Source: Artemia franciscana (Eukaryota; Arthropoda; Branchiopoda; Anostraca; Artemiidae). From it: a DNA stretch of 64,000 nt. Made by a program: the position numbers and the translations under genes. The stretch lies in assembly GCF_032884065.1 (NCBI RefSeq), contig NC_088866.1, forward strand, positions 53,328,068-53,392,067, written 5' to 3'. The notes beneath the pieces were generated by a model, which saw only the letters and a list, made by a program, of their open reading frames with translations, searched no databases and had not been told where the DNA came from. Positions 23,650 through 35,140 of this stretch are shown here, piece after piece (within the stretch, counting starts at the first letter, position 1; every line of letters begins with the position of its first letter).

Positions 23650-24090
23650 TTTTAGGAGAGGGACATAGGGGCACTTGCCGCAAGTGCAAAAATTTTAGGG
23701 ACAAAAAATTTCAAATAAATAACATAAAGGCTATAATTATTTGATAAATTTTTGGAATTTCATTTTTATTAAAATAAAGTAGAGGGTGCAGTTAATAAAT
23801 TAAAATAATTAATATATTATTAATTAATTTATAACATAAAATAAATCAAAGATAACGAAATAATAGTGATTAAAATGATTAAATTGAGAATATTAACAAT
23901 AATTCAAGAATTTAAATTACTCATAAAAAAATACAACAATAAATTATCAATTAATTGATAAATCAAAAATAATTTGTTAATAAATGAAAATTTTGTTCAA
24001 ATTTGGCCTGAAAATTTTTTACTGGACAGGGGGGAGGCTAATGAAGATTTTATCCCGGGTGCAAGATAGGCCAGAACTTAAACTTTCCAT
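23650..24090 (+). repeat. AT-rich dispersed repeat, family 2, longest copy
   Basis: Begins near GGGGCACTTGCCGCAAGTGC, passes through about 250 bp of ATTAAT-rich sequence containing AATAAAGTAGAGGG, and ends near TGCAAGATAGGCCAGAAC. Related copies: 8160-8405 inverted and 10441-10580. Confidence 0.6.
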
Positions 24091-25910
24091 AGACAAGGCA
24101 ATTCAACAAGTATTCCCACCTTTAAGTGTCCTGATGAAGGTAATCACTATTCAGTAAGAGTGAGGTTTCGATAAACTACTTTAGTTGCCTTGATTTTACC
24201 AGGAACAACGTGGAAAACCTCCTCAGAAGAAGTGTATCTCAAACACTTATTAAATATGGATATAGCTGCCATGTCAAACGTTCCTGGGGCGTTCCGAAGA
24301 AATATTGCCATAAGTTGATAACCACTATTTATTTAAAGGACTTTATGACTATTATTAGTCATATAGTGTTTTAGTGCGGTGTTCTTGCTACAAGTGGATT
24401 GGCAAAACGCAATTACATATTCCATATTGAACAACTGTTGGCTATCCTAAGATAAAAACAGACCACGTGGCTCCGTTTTTGAAAGCAGTTTACCATGTTC
24501 ACCTTAAAAACATGCCAAAGTATCTTCTTCTTGTTCTACGAGTCCTGTACGAATTCCGTTAGGACCAGTTTAAGTATGGAAAGGTATGTTAAAATCTTGA
24601 ACTTGAACTTAAAAAAAAACTAAAAAGCTGGAATTACAACTAAAACAGACAATTAATAATTAAGCGGTTTATAGAACTGACCATAAGGCGGAGTCGGAAC
24701 AATTCAGTGCCACGTGCAAGGTAATTCATTGATACATTTCTGGTATTAATTTTCAGTTTTGCCAGTTGCTCGGTAGTTAACGGCTTGGAAAGACTACATA
24801 GAGATTCATTTTGAAATATGTAAGCATTATACCTTTTTAAACTTCTAAGTGTTTAACTTATTTTTTAAGTAGGAAGGGGCAAAGACCATACTTGGAAGGA
24901 CCTTGGTTGGCCGTTAGGGAGTCACGAACCTTAAAACAGCACTTACATATGGACAAGGGCATATCCAGGAATGTTTTTGGGGTGAATATTTTCTTGGGGG
25001 GGTTGACTCATGAAAATTTTAGGAAACACATCATAAATTTGCTTTCATACATTTTCGTCACATTTTTACGAGCCGGACAATTTTTCGGGGGATGAAGGGT
25101 AGGCCCTACCCTGTAATTCTCCCTAGATATGGTCTTGCATAATAAGAGGAGTCCTCCTGGTCTCTGCACCCCCTCAGTCCTGTCAGTTTAGCGACTTTTC
25201 GTACAATTTGCCTTTTTTTTTATCACCTCCCAGTGATCATCCCCTCCTAAAAATTTTATAAAAACCTTCAAAATAAAAATGTTCTTGCAAATACTACATT
25301 TGTACTGTTTTCTATGGTTTGTCTCCCACAGGGAAAATTCTAGGCTAGGAACTTGCGAAGCAATTCATTGCAAATCGTAAGGAAAAAGAAAACAAAGGCA
25401 AACTATTCAAGAAACATAGGAGGTTATAGAAAAAATCTTGAAATTTTTGTTTGGGGAGGGGAATAGTGATGGGCTAAGGCTCCTGTCCTGCATATATGAT
25501 CATCATTAGCCGGTCACCATACTCAAAAAATTGAAATAGTTTTCTCATTCTCCCTCCACAACGCTTAAAAAACTGCTTTTATTGTTTCTTCCAGGAGGTT
25601 TAAAGCCAACAGTTTCCTCAGAAAAGAAGACCCTATCCTAAAACTATTTTGAGCATCATGATCTGAAAATAGTCACTTTTTCCATACAGTTTGAAACAAA
25701 TAAGCCTTTAAACCCCTCGCGCTGGGCCCGGGAAAGTGAGACACAGTCTGTATCAGACCCCTGTAGGGAAATTTACCCAGTACAATCATAATGAAAAATA
25801 TTCGTCTACTACAGTCACCGCGCGTATAAAAGCTCCTCCCATTTTCTTTATGTAAACTTGGTTTAATTGATCCAATGTATATTTCTCATTAGCTCGAGCA
25901 ACTTTGAATA
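24091..25910. other. No gene seen; one repeat relative
   Basis: 24955-25140 is a relative of 10975-11260 (TATCCAGG, CATTTTTACGAGCCGGACAA, G-rich tail). On the minus strand 25786-25992 is open for 68 codons without recognisable motifs. Confidence 0.35.
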
Positions 25911-26099
25911 ATGATGCGAATTGCACGATTGATTGCGAAAGTTCCTGATTCGAATATTCATAAAAGTAGAAAGAAATGGGATGAGCCGGCAAAGTGGTTC
26001 GCTACTGTCCTATTTCAAAGGCATGACTTAAAAGAGTGGCCTATTCAGAATTTTATAAAGAGGTTTGGATTAAATTCTAGTGAACGCGTAAAGTTCTAG
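25911..26099 (+). CDS. Candidate small ORF, 62 residues, unknown
   Basis: ATG-initiated frame preceded by a good acceptor-like tract (ATATTTCTCATTAG ending at 25890). The product is basic and tryptophan-containing (KKWDEPAKW, FQRHDLKEWP). CpG and codon use look a little more coding-like than the surroundings. The minus strand is also partly open, so this may be chance. No family recognised. Confidence 0.2.
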   Translation: MMRIARLIAKVPDSNIHKSRKKWDEPAKWFATVLFQRHDLKEWPIQNFIKRFGLNSSERVKF

Positions 26100-26933
26100 T
26101 ACTAACTTCTTATCAGCACGGTAACAGGGAAATAGCTGGAATCTCATAAATACTGGGAGATGGATCCACGAAGTGGCGGGACTATTTGAAATTTGCCACA
26201 AAATGTTTTATCACAAAGGGGCAACTTCTTCGTTTTAGCACACATTATATATTAGGTTTCATAATAATCTGTGGTTTTAGATAGCAATATTGCGCCACGG
26301 AGGGCCCAAATGTTTGTCTTCTTGGTAAGAAAAATATTCTCTTGAATTTTCTCTTTTATACTACTTTTTGGGGCATGAAAATATCCTCCACAATTTCATA
26401 TATGACCTTCGTTTTGCTTCTAATGACTGAAACTTTCTAATTCTTTGTGAGTTTTCAGAAAATTGAAGGACATCAAAAGAATTGTATTTGTGTTTAAGAA
26501 GAATGGAAAATAATATTTGTTGGTATTACTGTTGTAAACACTCTGCCATAAATTTACAAATTATGCAAAACTTTTCCAAAGAAAGTATTTACTTATGACT
26601 GATTAAGTTAACCCTCACGATTCTTTTCATTATCTTTCCAGTTTCGGGTTACGTACAAGTTTGGTATAAGACTTGGAATGTTTCAGAGCTTTGCCAAGAT
26701 TATTTAAAGTTGTTGAATCATTCTAGTTACAAGTTTATTGTCAGTTGCTAATCACACTTTTTTTTTCCAGTGCATGTTTGGAGCTAGAGAGGGGGGGGAG
26801 GCATGGCACCTCATTAGATTTACCAATGGCCTTACTTGCACAATTTGCTGTAGCTTAATTATTAAGCTTTAATAAGGCACAGCAAAAGACTTTTGCAGAT
26901 GCCAAAACAAATGACTATACTACTACTACTGCT

Positions 26934-28463
26934 AATAACTCACTGCAGCACCAAGCCGCCTAAAGCCAACACAGCTACGCAAGCGCTTCCTCCAACCTAA
27001 TCTATATAAAGCATCCCTCTTTACACCCTCCCAGGAAGTTCCCATTTCCTTTAAATCGTTATTTATGGCATCCTCCCAACACAGACAAGGACGACCTGCT
27101 TTCCGTGTAGCCCCAGACAGTTGGCCAAAAAGGACAATCTTCGGTAATCTGTCATCCTTCACCCGTAGAACGTGGCCTAGCCATCTCAACCTTTCTTTCA
27201 TTATAGCTCTAGAAAGCGGGATTGAACCACATTTTTCGTACAATCTACTGTTTGAAATACGGTCAGTTAGCCGGGTAACCAGAACAATCCGTAGGCAATT
27301 TCTCTGGAAAACATCTAGTAAATTTGCATCTGCTTTTCAGAGTGCCCATGCTTCAGAGCCATATTTGACCATTGTCATCACTGTAGCTTCCAATATTCTA
27401 ATCTTTGTTCGCAGACTTATTTTTCTATTCTTCCAAACTTTTTTTAACTGTGAAAAAACACCTTGAGCCTTAGCTATTCTACTTTTAACATCTTCACTGC
27501 TCCCACCATCTTTACTAATAATACTACCAAGGTAACTGAACCTCCCAACCTGGTCAATCTCTTAGTTATCTAATGTCACCTGTTCATCTTCACTTATTCC
27601 TAGCCTTTGTGACTTAGTCTTCTTAACATTAATTTTCAAGCCTATTTTAGCACCCTGAACTCGCAAAACCTCTAAAAATTCATTCATTTTGCTCACACTT
27701 TCATCTAATATGTTTAAATCATCAGCATAGTCTAAGTCCAGGAGCGTTCTTCCTCCTCATTTGATTTCATGGTCTCCAATTGCCTTTCCTGTGCTCCTTA
27801 AGACGAAGTCCATCAAAATGATCCATATAAAGGGGGATAGAACACAACCCTGCTTAACTCCTGATTTAATGCAAAACCAGTTGCTAACCTCATTTCCTAC
27901 CTTAACCGCAGAAGTATTATTCTCGTACATAGCACAAATCACTTTAATGTATTTTTCTGGTATAACATATAACGATAAGACCTTTGTTAACGCTCTTCTT
28001 TCAACAGAATCGAAAGCTTGCTCATAATCGATAAAACTGAGGACCAAAGGTGTTTGACAACGAAGGGACTTCTCAATTATTAACCTAAGAGTGAAAAACT
28101 CGTCGACACATCCTCTACCTTTTCTAAAACCGCATTGTTCTTCCCTTAAAACTTTGTCTACAGCATCTCTCAGTCTAAAAAGTATCATATCACTCAGTAA
28201 TTTGCTAGTATTAGTATTTTAGTATCCTTTTAGTACTGTCGGTAATTCTTCCTCACTAAACAAATCTTCCTTCACATCCAAGGTATCACAAACTTTTTCA
28301 TTTTCATCTATATATTTTCCTGCAACTGTATCTCGGTTTAGAAGATTCTCAAAATTTTCCACCCATCTTTCTTTAACTTTTTCCTTATCACTAATGGTGG
28401 CTCAATTTCTATCTTTAACTGGGACTAGTCCGGATTGGCGACTCCCTTTCAATTTATTAACAT
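26934..28463 (-). pseudogene. LINE reverse transcriptase domain, broken
   Basis: Visible motifs on the minus strand: FIDYEQAFDSV (palm motif A, about 28035-28003), GVKQGCVLSPF (motif B, near 27860) and LDLDYADDLNIL (motif C, near 27735), followed by NVKKTKSLRLGISEDEQ and the C-terminal GRP region. Stops interrupt it: TGA near 28463, where a Trp is expected (after SKILY); TGA at about 27758 (after IK, before GGRTLL); and further stops near 27565 and 27345. Between the LPTVLKG-like piece (about 28235) and SKLLSDMILF (28190) the part that normally holds the first RT motifs is absent, an internal deletion. Confidence 0.8.
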
Positions 28464-28726
28464 GTCAGTATAATATTTTACTATTATGCCGTCTAGCCGC
28501 ATCTTCCATATCCTCAGCAATTTTATCCATGGCCTCCACTTCACATCTCCTTAGTTCATATTTTAATGCTTTCTCCACTTTCTTTACATTCCTTTTGTTT
28601 TCATACGACCTATAACTCAGATAAATCTTATACAAACCCCTTCTACTCTTTATTAAACCTAAAGCTTTTTCACTAATATTACTAGTTGCAGTCTTAGTAC
28701 TCTTCCCTAGGACACCATCAGCAACT

Positions 28727-29680
28727 TCACAAATTGTTTTTTCTGAAATTATTCCAACCATCTTCCGCATTGTCAAATCTTAAACTCTTAAATTTAGTAT
28801 TCAACTGTTCCTGAAAGTTTTTTCTCAAATTTTCATCCTGGAGTCTACCAACATCATAACTTTCCGGGAGGGAGTTACTCTTCCGAAATTTCAGCTTTAA
28901 ATTAGCCTTAGACACTACTAGATGGTGATCTTTACTTTTAACATCAATAACAGCACTCCTATACACCCTAGTATCTTGTATTGATCCTGCTAGTCTTCTG
29001 TTTACAATAACATAATCAATAAGGTTTGCTGTCTTACCATCACGTGAATACCATGCCAACTTATGGGCCATTTTGTGACTAAACACCGTATTGGTTATAA
29101 CTAGGTTGTTATACCTACAAAATTGCAAAAGCCTATAGCCATTACTGTTTTCTTTTCCTACACCAAATTTACCTAGGCTAGGATACCATCTATCCCTATT
29201 TCTACCAACCTTGGCATTAAAATCTCCTAGCAAAAACACCATATTTCTACCTGGTACCCTGTCCATTTGCTCCTGTAACTGTAAGTAAAATTCATCTGAG
29301 TCACTAGTATCTCCATCAGTTGGTTCAACGGGGGCATACGCAACTATAACTGATATCCTGGACTTTTTAGTCACAAAATGAGCAATAAGTATTCTATTAT
29401 TAATACCTTCCCAGCCTAAACAAGACTTAGCAGCTTCCTTATTCATCATGAGCCCTACTCCCTGTCTATGTACCCCATCCTTCCTGCCTGAGTAAACAAA
29501 TTCTATGTCACCTAATTCCATGCTTCCTACCCCTGGGATATAAGTTTCTGAAACTCCTAATAAATCAAGTTCAAACCGTCTGAATTCGTCAGTCAAAATG
29601 TCGATGCGATAGTCATTTTTTAACGTCGTAATATTCCAAGTTCCAATTTTCGTGTTCTTTAAACCTTTGAAATTATTTCG
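28727..29680 (-). pseudogene. LINE APE-type endonuclease domain
   Basis: Open for about 300 codons from near 29680. Motifs in order: KIGTWNITTL (N-terminal W-N motif, upstream of the first listed start), LLGVSETYIPG (catalytic Glu region), IVAYAP, LLGDFNAKVG (metal-binding D-x-N), IDYVIVNRR, and KSKDHHLVV in place of the usual SDH. This is a complete apurinic endonuclease fold, which would nick target DNA for target-primed reverse transcription. The frame then shifts near 28740 at an A-run, and the linker continues in another frame to about 28465. No ATG is seen at its head, as is common when ORF2 is read with upstream sequence. Confidence 0.8.
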
Positions 29681-30250
29681 GCCTCAGGAAAAGCAGTGAT
29701 CCCGGATATCAGTGCAGGATTGGGACCAACATATCTTCTCAAGTCTACACCGAAGTACTTGAGCCGGCTTAGAACCGGACAGCAAGAAGTCCCTGGGACC
29801 TCCAGTAAGTTGGAGGCTTTGTGCAATCCTAGGCCCATCTTGGTCACAACATGGTTATCAGCACTTGGCAATGCTCTTCTATCAACAAGAGTCGAAATCC
29901 TGCACAGACAGTCCCAAGCCTATTACCTCCGACTCATTATATATTCATGCCTACAAATATTATTCTACTACAAGGAGGCAACCCATAGTAGATAAATTAG
30001 CTAGAAAGAGGTTTTTCAGCCCAAAAACGCCCATTAAAACAAACCAAGCCTTGAAAAATATCCAATAATCAGAATCCCGTACGAGTGCTGTGTTGTTTAC
30101 TAGGCTATGATTTCCTCAAGGGGCGCCACTCCTCAAGTGGGAAAAATTGACCGCAAGTTTACAGTCTTGCAGGTGCCCCGAAGGGTCGAGGCAGCCCTTT
30201 ACAGAGGCTGTAGTCCATAAATCTGGATCTTACACCCTGCCACAGTTGCC

Positions 30251-30428
30251 CTCCTATAGAGGATCCTTCCACGATGGTGTTCTGCATCACCATGCAATTT
30301 AACCCATTACTGGGAGAAGGTTTGTAACTATATAAGGTTTGTCCTCCTATAGAGGATCCTCCCACGATGGTGTTCTGCATCACCATTCAATTTAACCCAT
30401 TACTGGGAGAAGGTTTGTAACTTACCTG
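30251..30428. repeat. Two-copy tandem repeat, period 93 bp, in the LINE 5' region
   Basis: CTCCTATAGAGGATCC, CACGATGGTGTTCTGCATC, CAATTTAACCCATTACTGGG and AGAAGGTTTGTAACT occur twice in the same order, from 30251 and 30344. Position just upstream of the minus-strand LINE suggests 5' UTR promoter monomers. Confidence 0.8.
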
Positions 30429-30616
30429 ACGTGTGAACACGGCAGTGGGCGCTGTTGAGTGTACATTTGAGGGGCCTTCATCCTCCTCCACCTGTAATTA
30501 TGACTCCCAGGGGAGGGTTTCCCCGTCTCTATTATGGACCCCCCTGGGACAAAGTCCTACTTGGTCTAAGCCTCCTATGGAGCTACTCTACCTATCTGTA
30601 GGGCATTCCCCTATCT

Positions 30617-30925
30617 GTTGCCCTCTACCAAAACCTAGCATGATTATCTAATAATTAACTAACTAATCAACTAATAAATAGTTGCAGTAAATTGCAACTT
30701 TACTTTAATTTAGACTATAAAGTAAAGGATAAAAATAACATATACAAGCTCTCTTGTCCTCTGCTAAAACCTAGCAGGTAAATTAATAATTAACTAACTA
30801 TTTAAACTAATTAATATTTGTAATAAAGTGCAACTTTCATTTAATTTATACCCTAAAATAAAGAAAACACAAAAAAAGCTCTATTGTCCTCTACCAAAAC
30901 CTAGCATGTTAACTAATAATTAACT
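30617..30925. repeat. Tandem repeat, period ~132 bp, about 2.3 copies
   Basis: CCTCTACCAAAACCTAGCAT, ATTAATAATTAACTAAC-like, TTGCAACTTT and TAAAGTAAAG/ATAAAGAAAA recur near 30622, 30757 and 30888. Confidence 0.75.
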
Positions 30926-30935
30926 AATAAATAGC

Positions 30936-31140
30936 CAATTTGGCCTGATTGCCACACCTCACAAGCCACACCTTATAGAAAACACCTTTGAGAATTTAAA
31001 TTAAGAAGAAAACTTATTAGAAACCCTGCCAGTACTGCAAAAGTAGACCTAACTAGCCAATTTAGCCTGTTTGAAACATCTCACAAGCCAACACCTTTTA
31101 TAAACACTTTTAAGAATTTAAATTAAGAAGAAAAACTTTA
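30936..31140. repeat. Two-copy tandem repeat, period ~118 bp
   Basis: TAGCCAATTTGGCCTG or TAGCCAATTTAGCCTG, then CTCACAAGCCACACC, and GAATTTAAATTAAGAAGAAA are repeated. Confidence 0.75.
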
Positions 31141-31420
31141 CTTGTTGGGAAAAACCGTGACCAAAAGTAAAGAATGTCCTTTTAGTTGCTTAACTTCATG
31201 AGCCAATATCTCCTAAGTTACTTGTCTGGATTGAGTTCAGAAAACAAGAGGCTGATGTTTCAAAGCTACTAATAAGTCATTCACATTTATAGACACAAAT
31301 TTGAACTTCAGGTGAAAACCTTTGATAAAAAGGGCATATACAATGATTGAGTATGGATGGTCAGATTCGCAAAAGAGAATATGTATTTTAAAGACATTGT
31401 CATAATTTTTGCAAAAAAAA

Positions 31421-31612
31421 AATCAAACAGTCGTGGTAACGAACTGTAACAACCATCAAAGGTAACAAGCCTGAGAAAATGTGTCTGATTCCCGAAAAAG
31501 GGGGGAAAAGTCATAGAATCTTAACGAAAATACTATGAGATTCGGCACATCAGAGATCCCCACCGTAGAGGTCTCAAGCTCCTATCCACAAAAAAATGAC
31601 TATATAGAAATG
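31421..31612 (+). repeat. Composite repeat fragment, copy E
   Basis: Begins AATCAAACAG with the short palindrome, then skips to CATCAAAGGTAACAAGCCTGAG and continues to CAAGCTCCTATCCAC. It has an internal deletion of ~110 bp compared with copies A and C. Confidence 0.65.
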
Positions 31613-32054
31613 TGAGTCATGCACATTTCTAGGATTTTCTTTTTTGGAGAAAGGGAGGGGTTGACTTTTTTTATATTCAAATCTCGTTTTAGCTGTATTG
31701 GGATAATCAGCTTCACTTTCTAAGAAAATTATCCTGAGAAAAAGGGAAGTGACTAAACTTGATTTAGCTGTAAGTCTGTATTCATTCCAGCCACACAATT
31801 TTCCTTCGAAAAAAATTCATAAAGCTATAGAATTGAAATATCAATGCGAAGCGCCAAATTTTCTTATCAGATGTCATCACGCTTTGGCATTGTTCAAATT
31901 AAACTTATTTTTACCTGGATTATCTTTGTAAATTCATTATTTGTTTTTCTTTCCATTCTCAAACCAATGTTATCTTTACCTTTTGCATTATTACAGCCAT
32001 AACAATTATTTTTACCCTTTTCTTTTCTATCTTTTTAAATGGCTTTGTCTGATG

Positions 32055-32318
32055 CACAGCTTAGATATACAATACAGTTATGAAAACTCGATTTTTTTTG
32101 GGACACAGTGCGCGGTAGCGATCCTAGTGGCTAGAGACAGAAAACTGACAGTCTGAATCTAAAAGTCGGAGCAATTCACAGCTTAGATACCAATATTGGG
32201 TTCCCAGCTATGGTGTTGTAGTACGATCTATACGTGCGCCAAGTTCAGAGCTTTGTACCAAAAGCTTCTCATGGGCAAGATAGGAGTTTTCATAACTGTA
32301 TTGTATATCTAAGCTGTG
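32055..32318. mobile_element. MITE with perfect 35-bp terminal inverted repeats
   Basis: CACAGCTTAGATATACAATA... at 32055-32089 is matched exactly in inverted form at 32284-32318. A partial internal copy of the terminus (CACAGCTTAGATA) lies near 32179. The flanking octamers are GTCTGATG and GTCTAATT, a possible decayed 8-bp target duplication, which would indicate a hAT-type MITE. 264 bp, no coding capacity. Confidence 0.85.
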
Positions 32319-32599
32319 GTCTAATTGTTATGGTTGAGATAGGGAATGATCGCACTGTTTATATCTCTCTAAAGTGGTTCAGATCAAGACCTATAAGGAA
32401 TCTAGGAGCTTAAATGTCTATTCTAACCAAATGGATCCTGTTCCAAGTGAGCTCTGTTATTGGAGAGAATGTGGTAAGATGGAATTTGCATCCAATCGTT
32501 ATTGTTGAGCGACATTGAGTTATGATGATGTATTTTAGTTGTATAATGTTATAATGATGTACATTATTTGTATAGTTTATATTTCGATTATCTAAAATC

Positions 32600-32993
32600 A
32601 GTAGGTAGTACTATTACTAAACATAGCGGGTGCAGGGAAGCTGTTAGAAGTAGAGCAGCCAAGACCCAGGCTGTTTTTTCACGTTGAATTTTATTGGGAG
32701 AATCGGAAGATAAGGCTGTGAATCAAGATTAGAATATAGGAAGCTACAGTTGCCAGGTGTGGCTATAAAGCATTGGCACTCCAAAAAACGGAGAAAGATT
32801 TGCTAGATGTTTTCCAGGGAAACTGCCTACAGACAGTTTTGGGTGCCAGACTGGCTGTACGAAAATCTTGGTTCAAAATGAAAGAACGGTTGAGATAGCT
32901 AGGATACATTCTGTGGATGAAGGATGACAGATTGCCAAAGATTTTCATTTTCGGCAAACTGTCTAGGGCTACATGAAAAGCAGGTTGTCCTCG
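32600..32993 (+). pseudogene. CFDP2-like LINE fragment, upstream part
   Basis: Plus-strand LINE 3' coding region (GGTAGTACTATTACTAAAC..., DDRLPKIFIFGK-like) with stops and frameshifts. It breaks at TGTCCTCG (32986-32993) and resumes at 34977. Confidence 0.75.
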
Positions 32994-33285
32994 GGGTAAA
33001 TATACTACAGTTCATATAATTGACTTACCAATAAAGTGAAAATACCACTCGATGCCTTTTTTATGTTCTTTACGAATATAATAATTGCTTCTACCGCGAA
33101 TTCTAATTTAAGCACTTTTTGAGCTCTTGAAAATGACATATTTTCAATTAAAGTATGAGTTATCGGTCGTTTTCGACAAAATAATACAACATTTTCTCAG
33201 TGCCAAAATTATCTATAGTTAGGTTAGATTAAGTTGGGTTAGGTCAAAACTGCTTAAATTTGAATTTGCGATATAAACGATTATT

Positions 33286-34884
33286 ATCAAACAGTTCGTG
33301 GTAACGAACTGTAGTAAGGAGCGACCCGGCTCAATAGTAACCGAAACTCTAAAAAATGGAACTTTGATACCCATAGCTACATCAAAAGAATTGGATTTTA
33401 ATGCTGATTTTAAATATATAAGTTTCATCAAGAGTAGTTACCCATCAAAAGTTACGAGCCTGAGAAAATTTGCATCATTTTAGAAAACAGGGGGAAACAC
33501 CCCCTAAAAGTCATACAATCTTACACCGAAAATCACGGATGCATGTTTATTTGTTTTTTTGTTTGTTTTTTTGCTGTTGTTTTTCCCAGGGATCATTGTA
33601 TCAACTGACTGGTCCTAGAATGTCGCAAAAGGGCTCATTCTAACGTAAATTAAAAGTTCTAGTGCATTTTTTAGTGACTAAAAAATTGGAGGGCACCTAG
33701 GCCCCCTCTCACGCTCTTTTTCCCCAAAAGTCACCTAATCAAAATTCTGAGATAGCCATTTTATTTATCATAGTCGAAAAACCTAATAACTATGTCTTTA
33801 GGGACGACTTACTCCCCCGTAGTCCCCGTGGGAAGGGCTGCAAGTTACAAACTTTGACCTGTGTTTACATATAGTAATGGTTACTGGGAAGTTTACAGAC
33901 GTTCTCAGGGGGATTTTTTTGGTTTAAAGGGAGAGTTGAGGGAGGGGGGTTACGTGGGAGGATATCTCCATGGAGAAAATGCTCATGGGGAAAGAGAATT
34001 TCAATGAAGGGGCGTCGGATTTTCTAGCATTATTTGAAAAAAACAATGAAAAAATAAATATGGAAAGCTTTTTCTACTGAAAGTAAGGAGCAGCATTAAA
34101 ACTTAAAACGAACAAAAATTATTACGCATATGAGGGGTTTACCTCCTCGTTATATCTCATTCTTTCCGCTGAAGTATTTTTAGTAATTTCAACTATTAAT
34201 TCTACGGCCTTTGTAATTCAGATGTCATTCTTAAAGAATTGGGACAAAATTTAAGCTTTAAGGTAAAGAGCGAGGTATCGACGAGGGTTTCACCCCCCTC
34301 ATATACAAAATAAAAACATACGAATATAGAAGTTCGTTACGTAAGTTAATTCGTAAGTTACGTATATTTTCTTACCAATGAAAACGTTTGTAAAAAATTA
34401 AAAGTTCTAGTTACTTTTCTAGGTAATCAAAAAACTGGAGGGCAACTAGGCCTCCTCCCTGGCTCCTTTCTTCTCAAAATCTGTCTTAAATTTTCAAAAT
34501 TGCAATTAATTAATATGCAAATGTCGTTTTAATTATTTATGTGCGGAGAGCCAAGATCAAAACATGCATTAATTCAAAAACGTCCAGAAATTAAATAAAA
34601 AAAACAAGTTTTTTAAAATGAAAATAAGGAGCAACATTAAAACTTGAAACGAACAGAAATTACTCCATATATGAAAGGGACTTTTCCTCCTCAACACCCC
34701 GCTCTTTACGCTAAAGTTTCTTACTGTTTTAAAAATAGAGTTAAGACAAACAGTCAAACTTTAGCGTAAAGAGCGGGGCGTTGAGGAGGAAAAGTTCCTT
34801 TCATATACGGAGTAATTTCTGTTCGTTTTAAGTTTTAATGATGCTCCTTACTTTCATTTTAAAAAACTTGTTTTTTTTATTTAA
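33286..34884 (+). repeat. Composite hairpin-ended repeat, copy C
   Basis: Starts TATCAAACAGTTCGTGGTAA and runs through the same three modules as copy A to the hairpin end. CpG sites are kept. Lies entirely inside the inverted-repeat element 32994-34968. Confidence 0.75.
34602..34884. repeat. Near-perfect terminal hairpin of composite copy C
   Basis: Left arm from AAACAAGTTTTTTAAAATG to CTCTTTACGCTAAAG; right arm from CTTTAGCGTAAAGAGCGGGG back to CATTTTAAAAAACTTGTTT. Arms of about 120 bp with a loop near 34725-34755. Would fold strongly as RNA or single-stranded DNA. Confidence 0.85.
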
Positions 34885-34976
34885 TATTCGTAAAGAGCAT
34901 AAGAAAAGGCATCGGGTGGTATGTTCACTTTATTGGTAAGTCAATTATATGAACTGTGATATATTTACTGTCCTCG

Positions 34977-35140
34977 ATTGGGGTGCAAATATGTCGTAAC
35001 AATAGGTTTGAGGGAAATGGGAACTTCCTGGGAGGGTGTAAGGAGGGAGGCTTTGAATATATTGGGGTGGAAGAGTAGCGTCTGTAGCAGTGTTGGCCTC
35101 AGGCGGCTTGGTGTTGCGGTGAGCTGTTAGTAGTAGTAAA
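34977..35140 (+). pseudogene. CFDP2-like LINE fragment, downstream part and tail
   Basis: Resumes after the inserted element with ATTGGGGTG, passes GGGAACTTCCTGGGAGGGTG and GGCGGCTTGGTG, and ends in a GTTAGTAGTAGT tail typical of this LINE's 3' end. Confidence 0.75.

Larger units (their letters stand above)
26900..30640 (-). mobile_element. Non-LTR retrotransposon (CFDP2-like endonuclease/RT LINE), nearly full length, inactive
   Basis: Minus-strand order is a 5' region with a two-copy repeat (30251-30428), an APE-type endonuclease, a linker, a reverse transcriptase with YADD, and a C-terminal DRLPKIVLFG/GRPCLCWEDAI region. It ends in a (GTA)-rich tail at 26917-26932. The polypeptide type is the one often annotated in arthropods as craniofacial development protein 2-like; an RTE-like clade is my inference. 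At least one frameshift, several in-frame stops and a missing segment at the start of the RT make it non-functional. Four further fragments of this family lie in the window (32600-35140, 35705-37110, 36089-36780, 63260-63610). Confidence 0.85.
32994..34968 (+). mobile_element. 1.98-kb inverted-repeat DNA element with 8-bp target duplication
   Basis: Ends are inverted repeats of about 85 bp: GTAAATATACTACAGTTCAT at the left against the inverse of ATGAACTGTGATATATTTAC at the right, continuing through ACTTACCAATAAAGTG and GGCATCG(G/A). The octamer TGTCCTCG flanks both sides (32986-32993, 34969-34976). Removing the element restores the LINE sequence GTCCTCGATTGGGG. No transposase frame, so non-autonomous. 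Most of its interior is composite repeat copy C. An 8-bp duplication suggests hAT or a similar superfamily. Confidence 0.85.

Noticed and set aside
27065-27466. 133-codon plus-strand frame
   Set aside because: Antisense to the LINE reverse transcriptase C-terminus.
26900-30640. Endogenous virus
   Set aside because: APE endonuclease plus YADD reverse transcriptase, no LTRs, gag, protease or envelope: a LINE, not a retrovirus.
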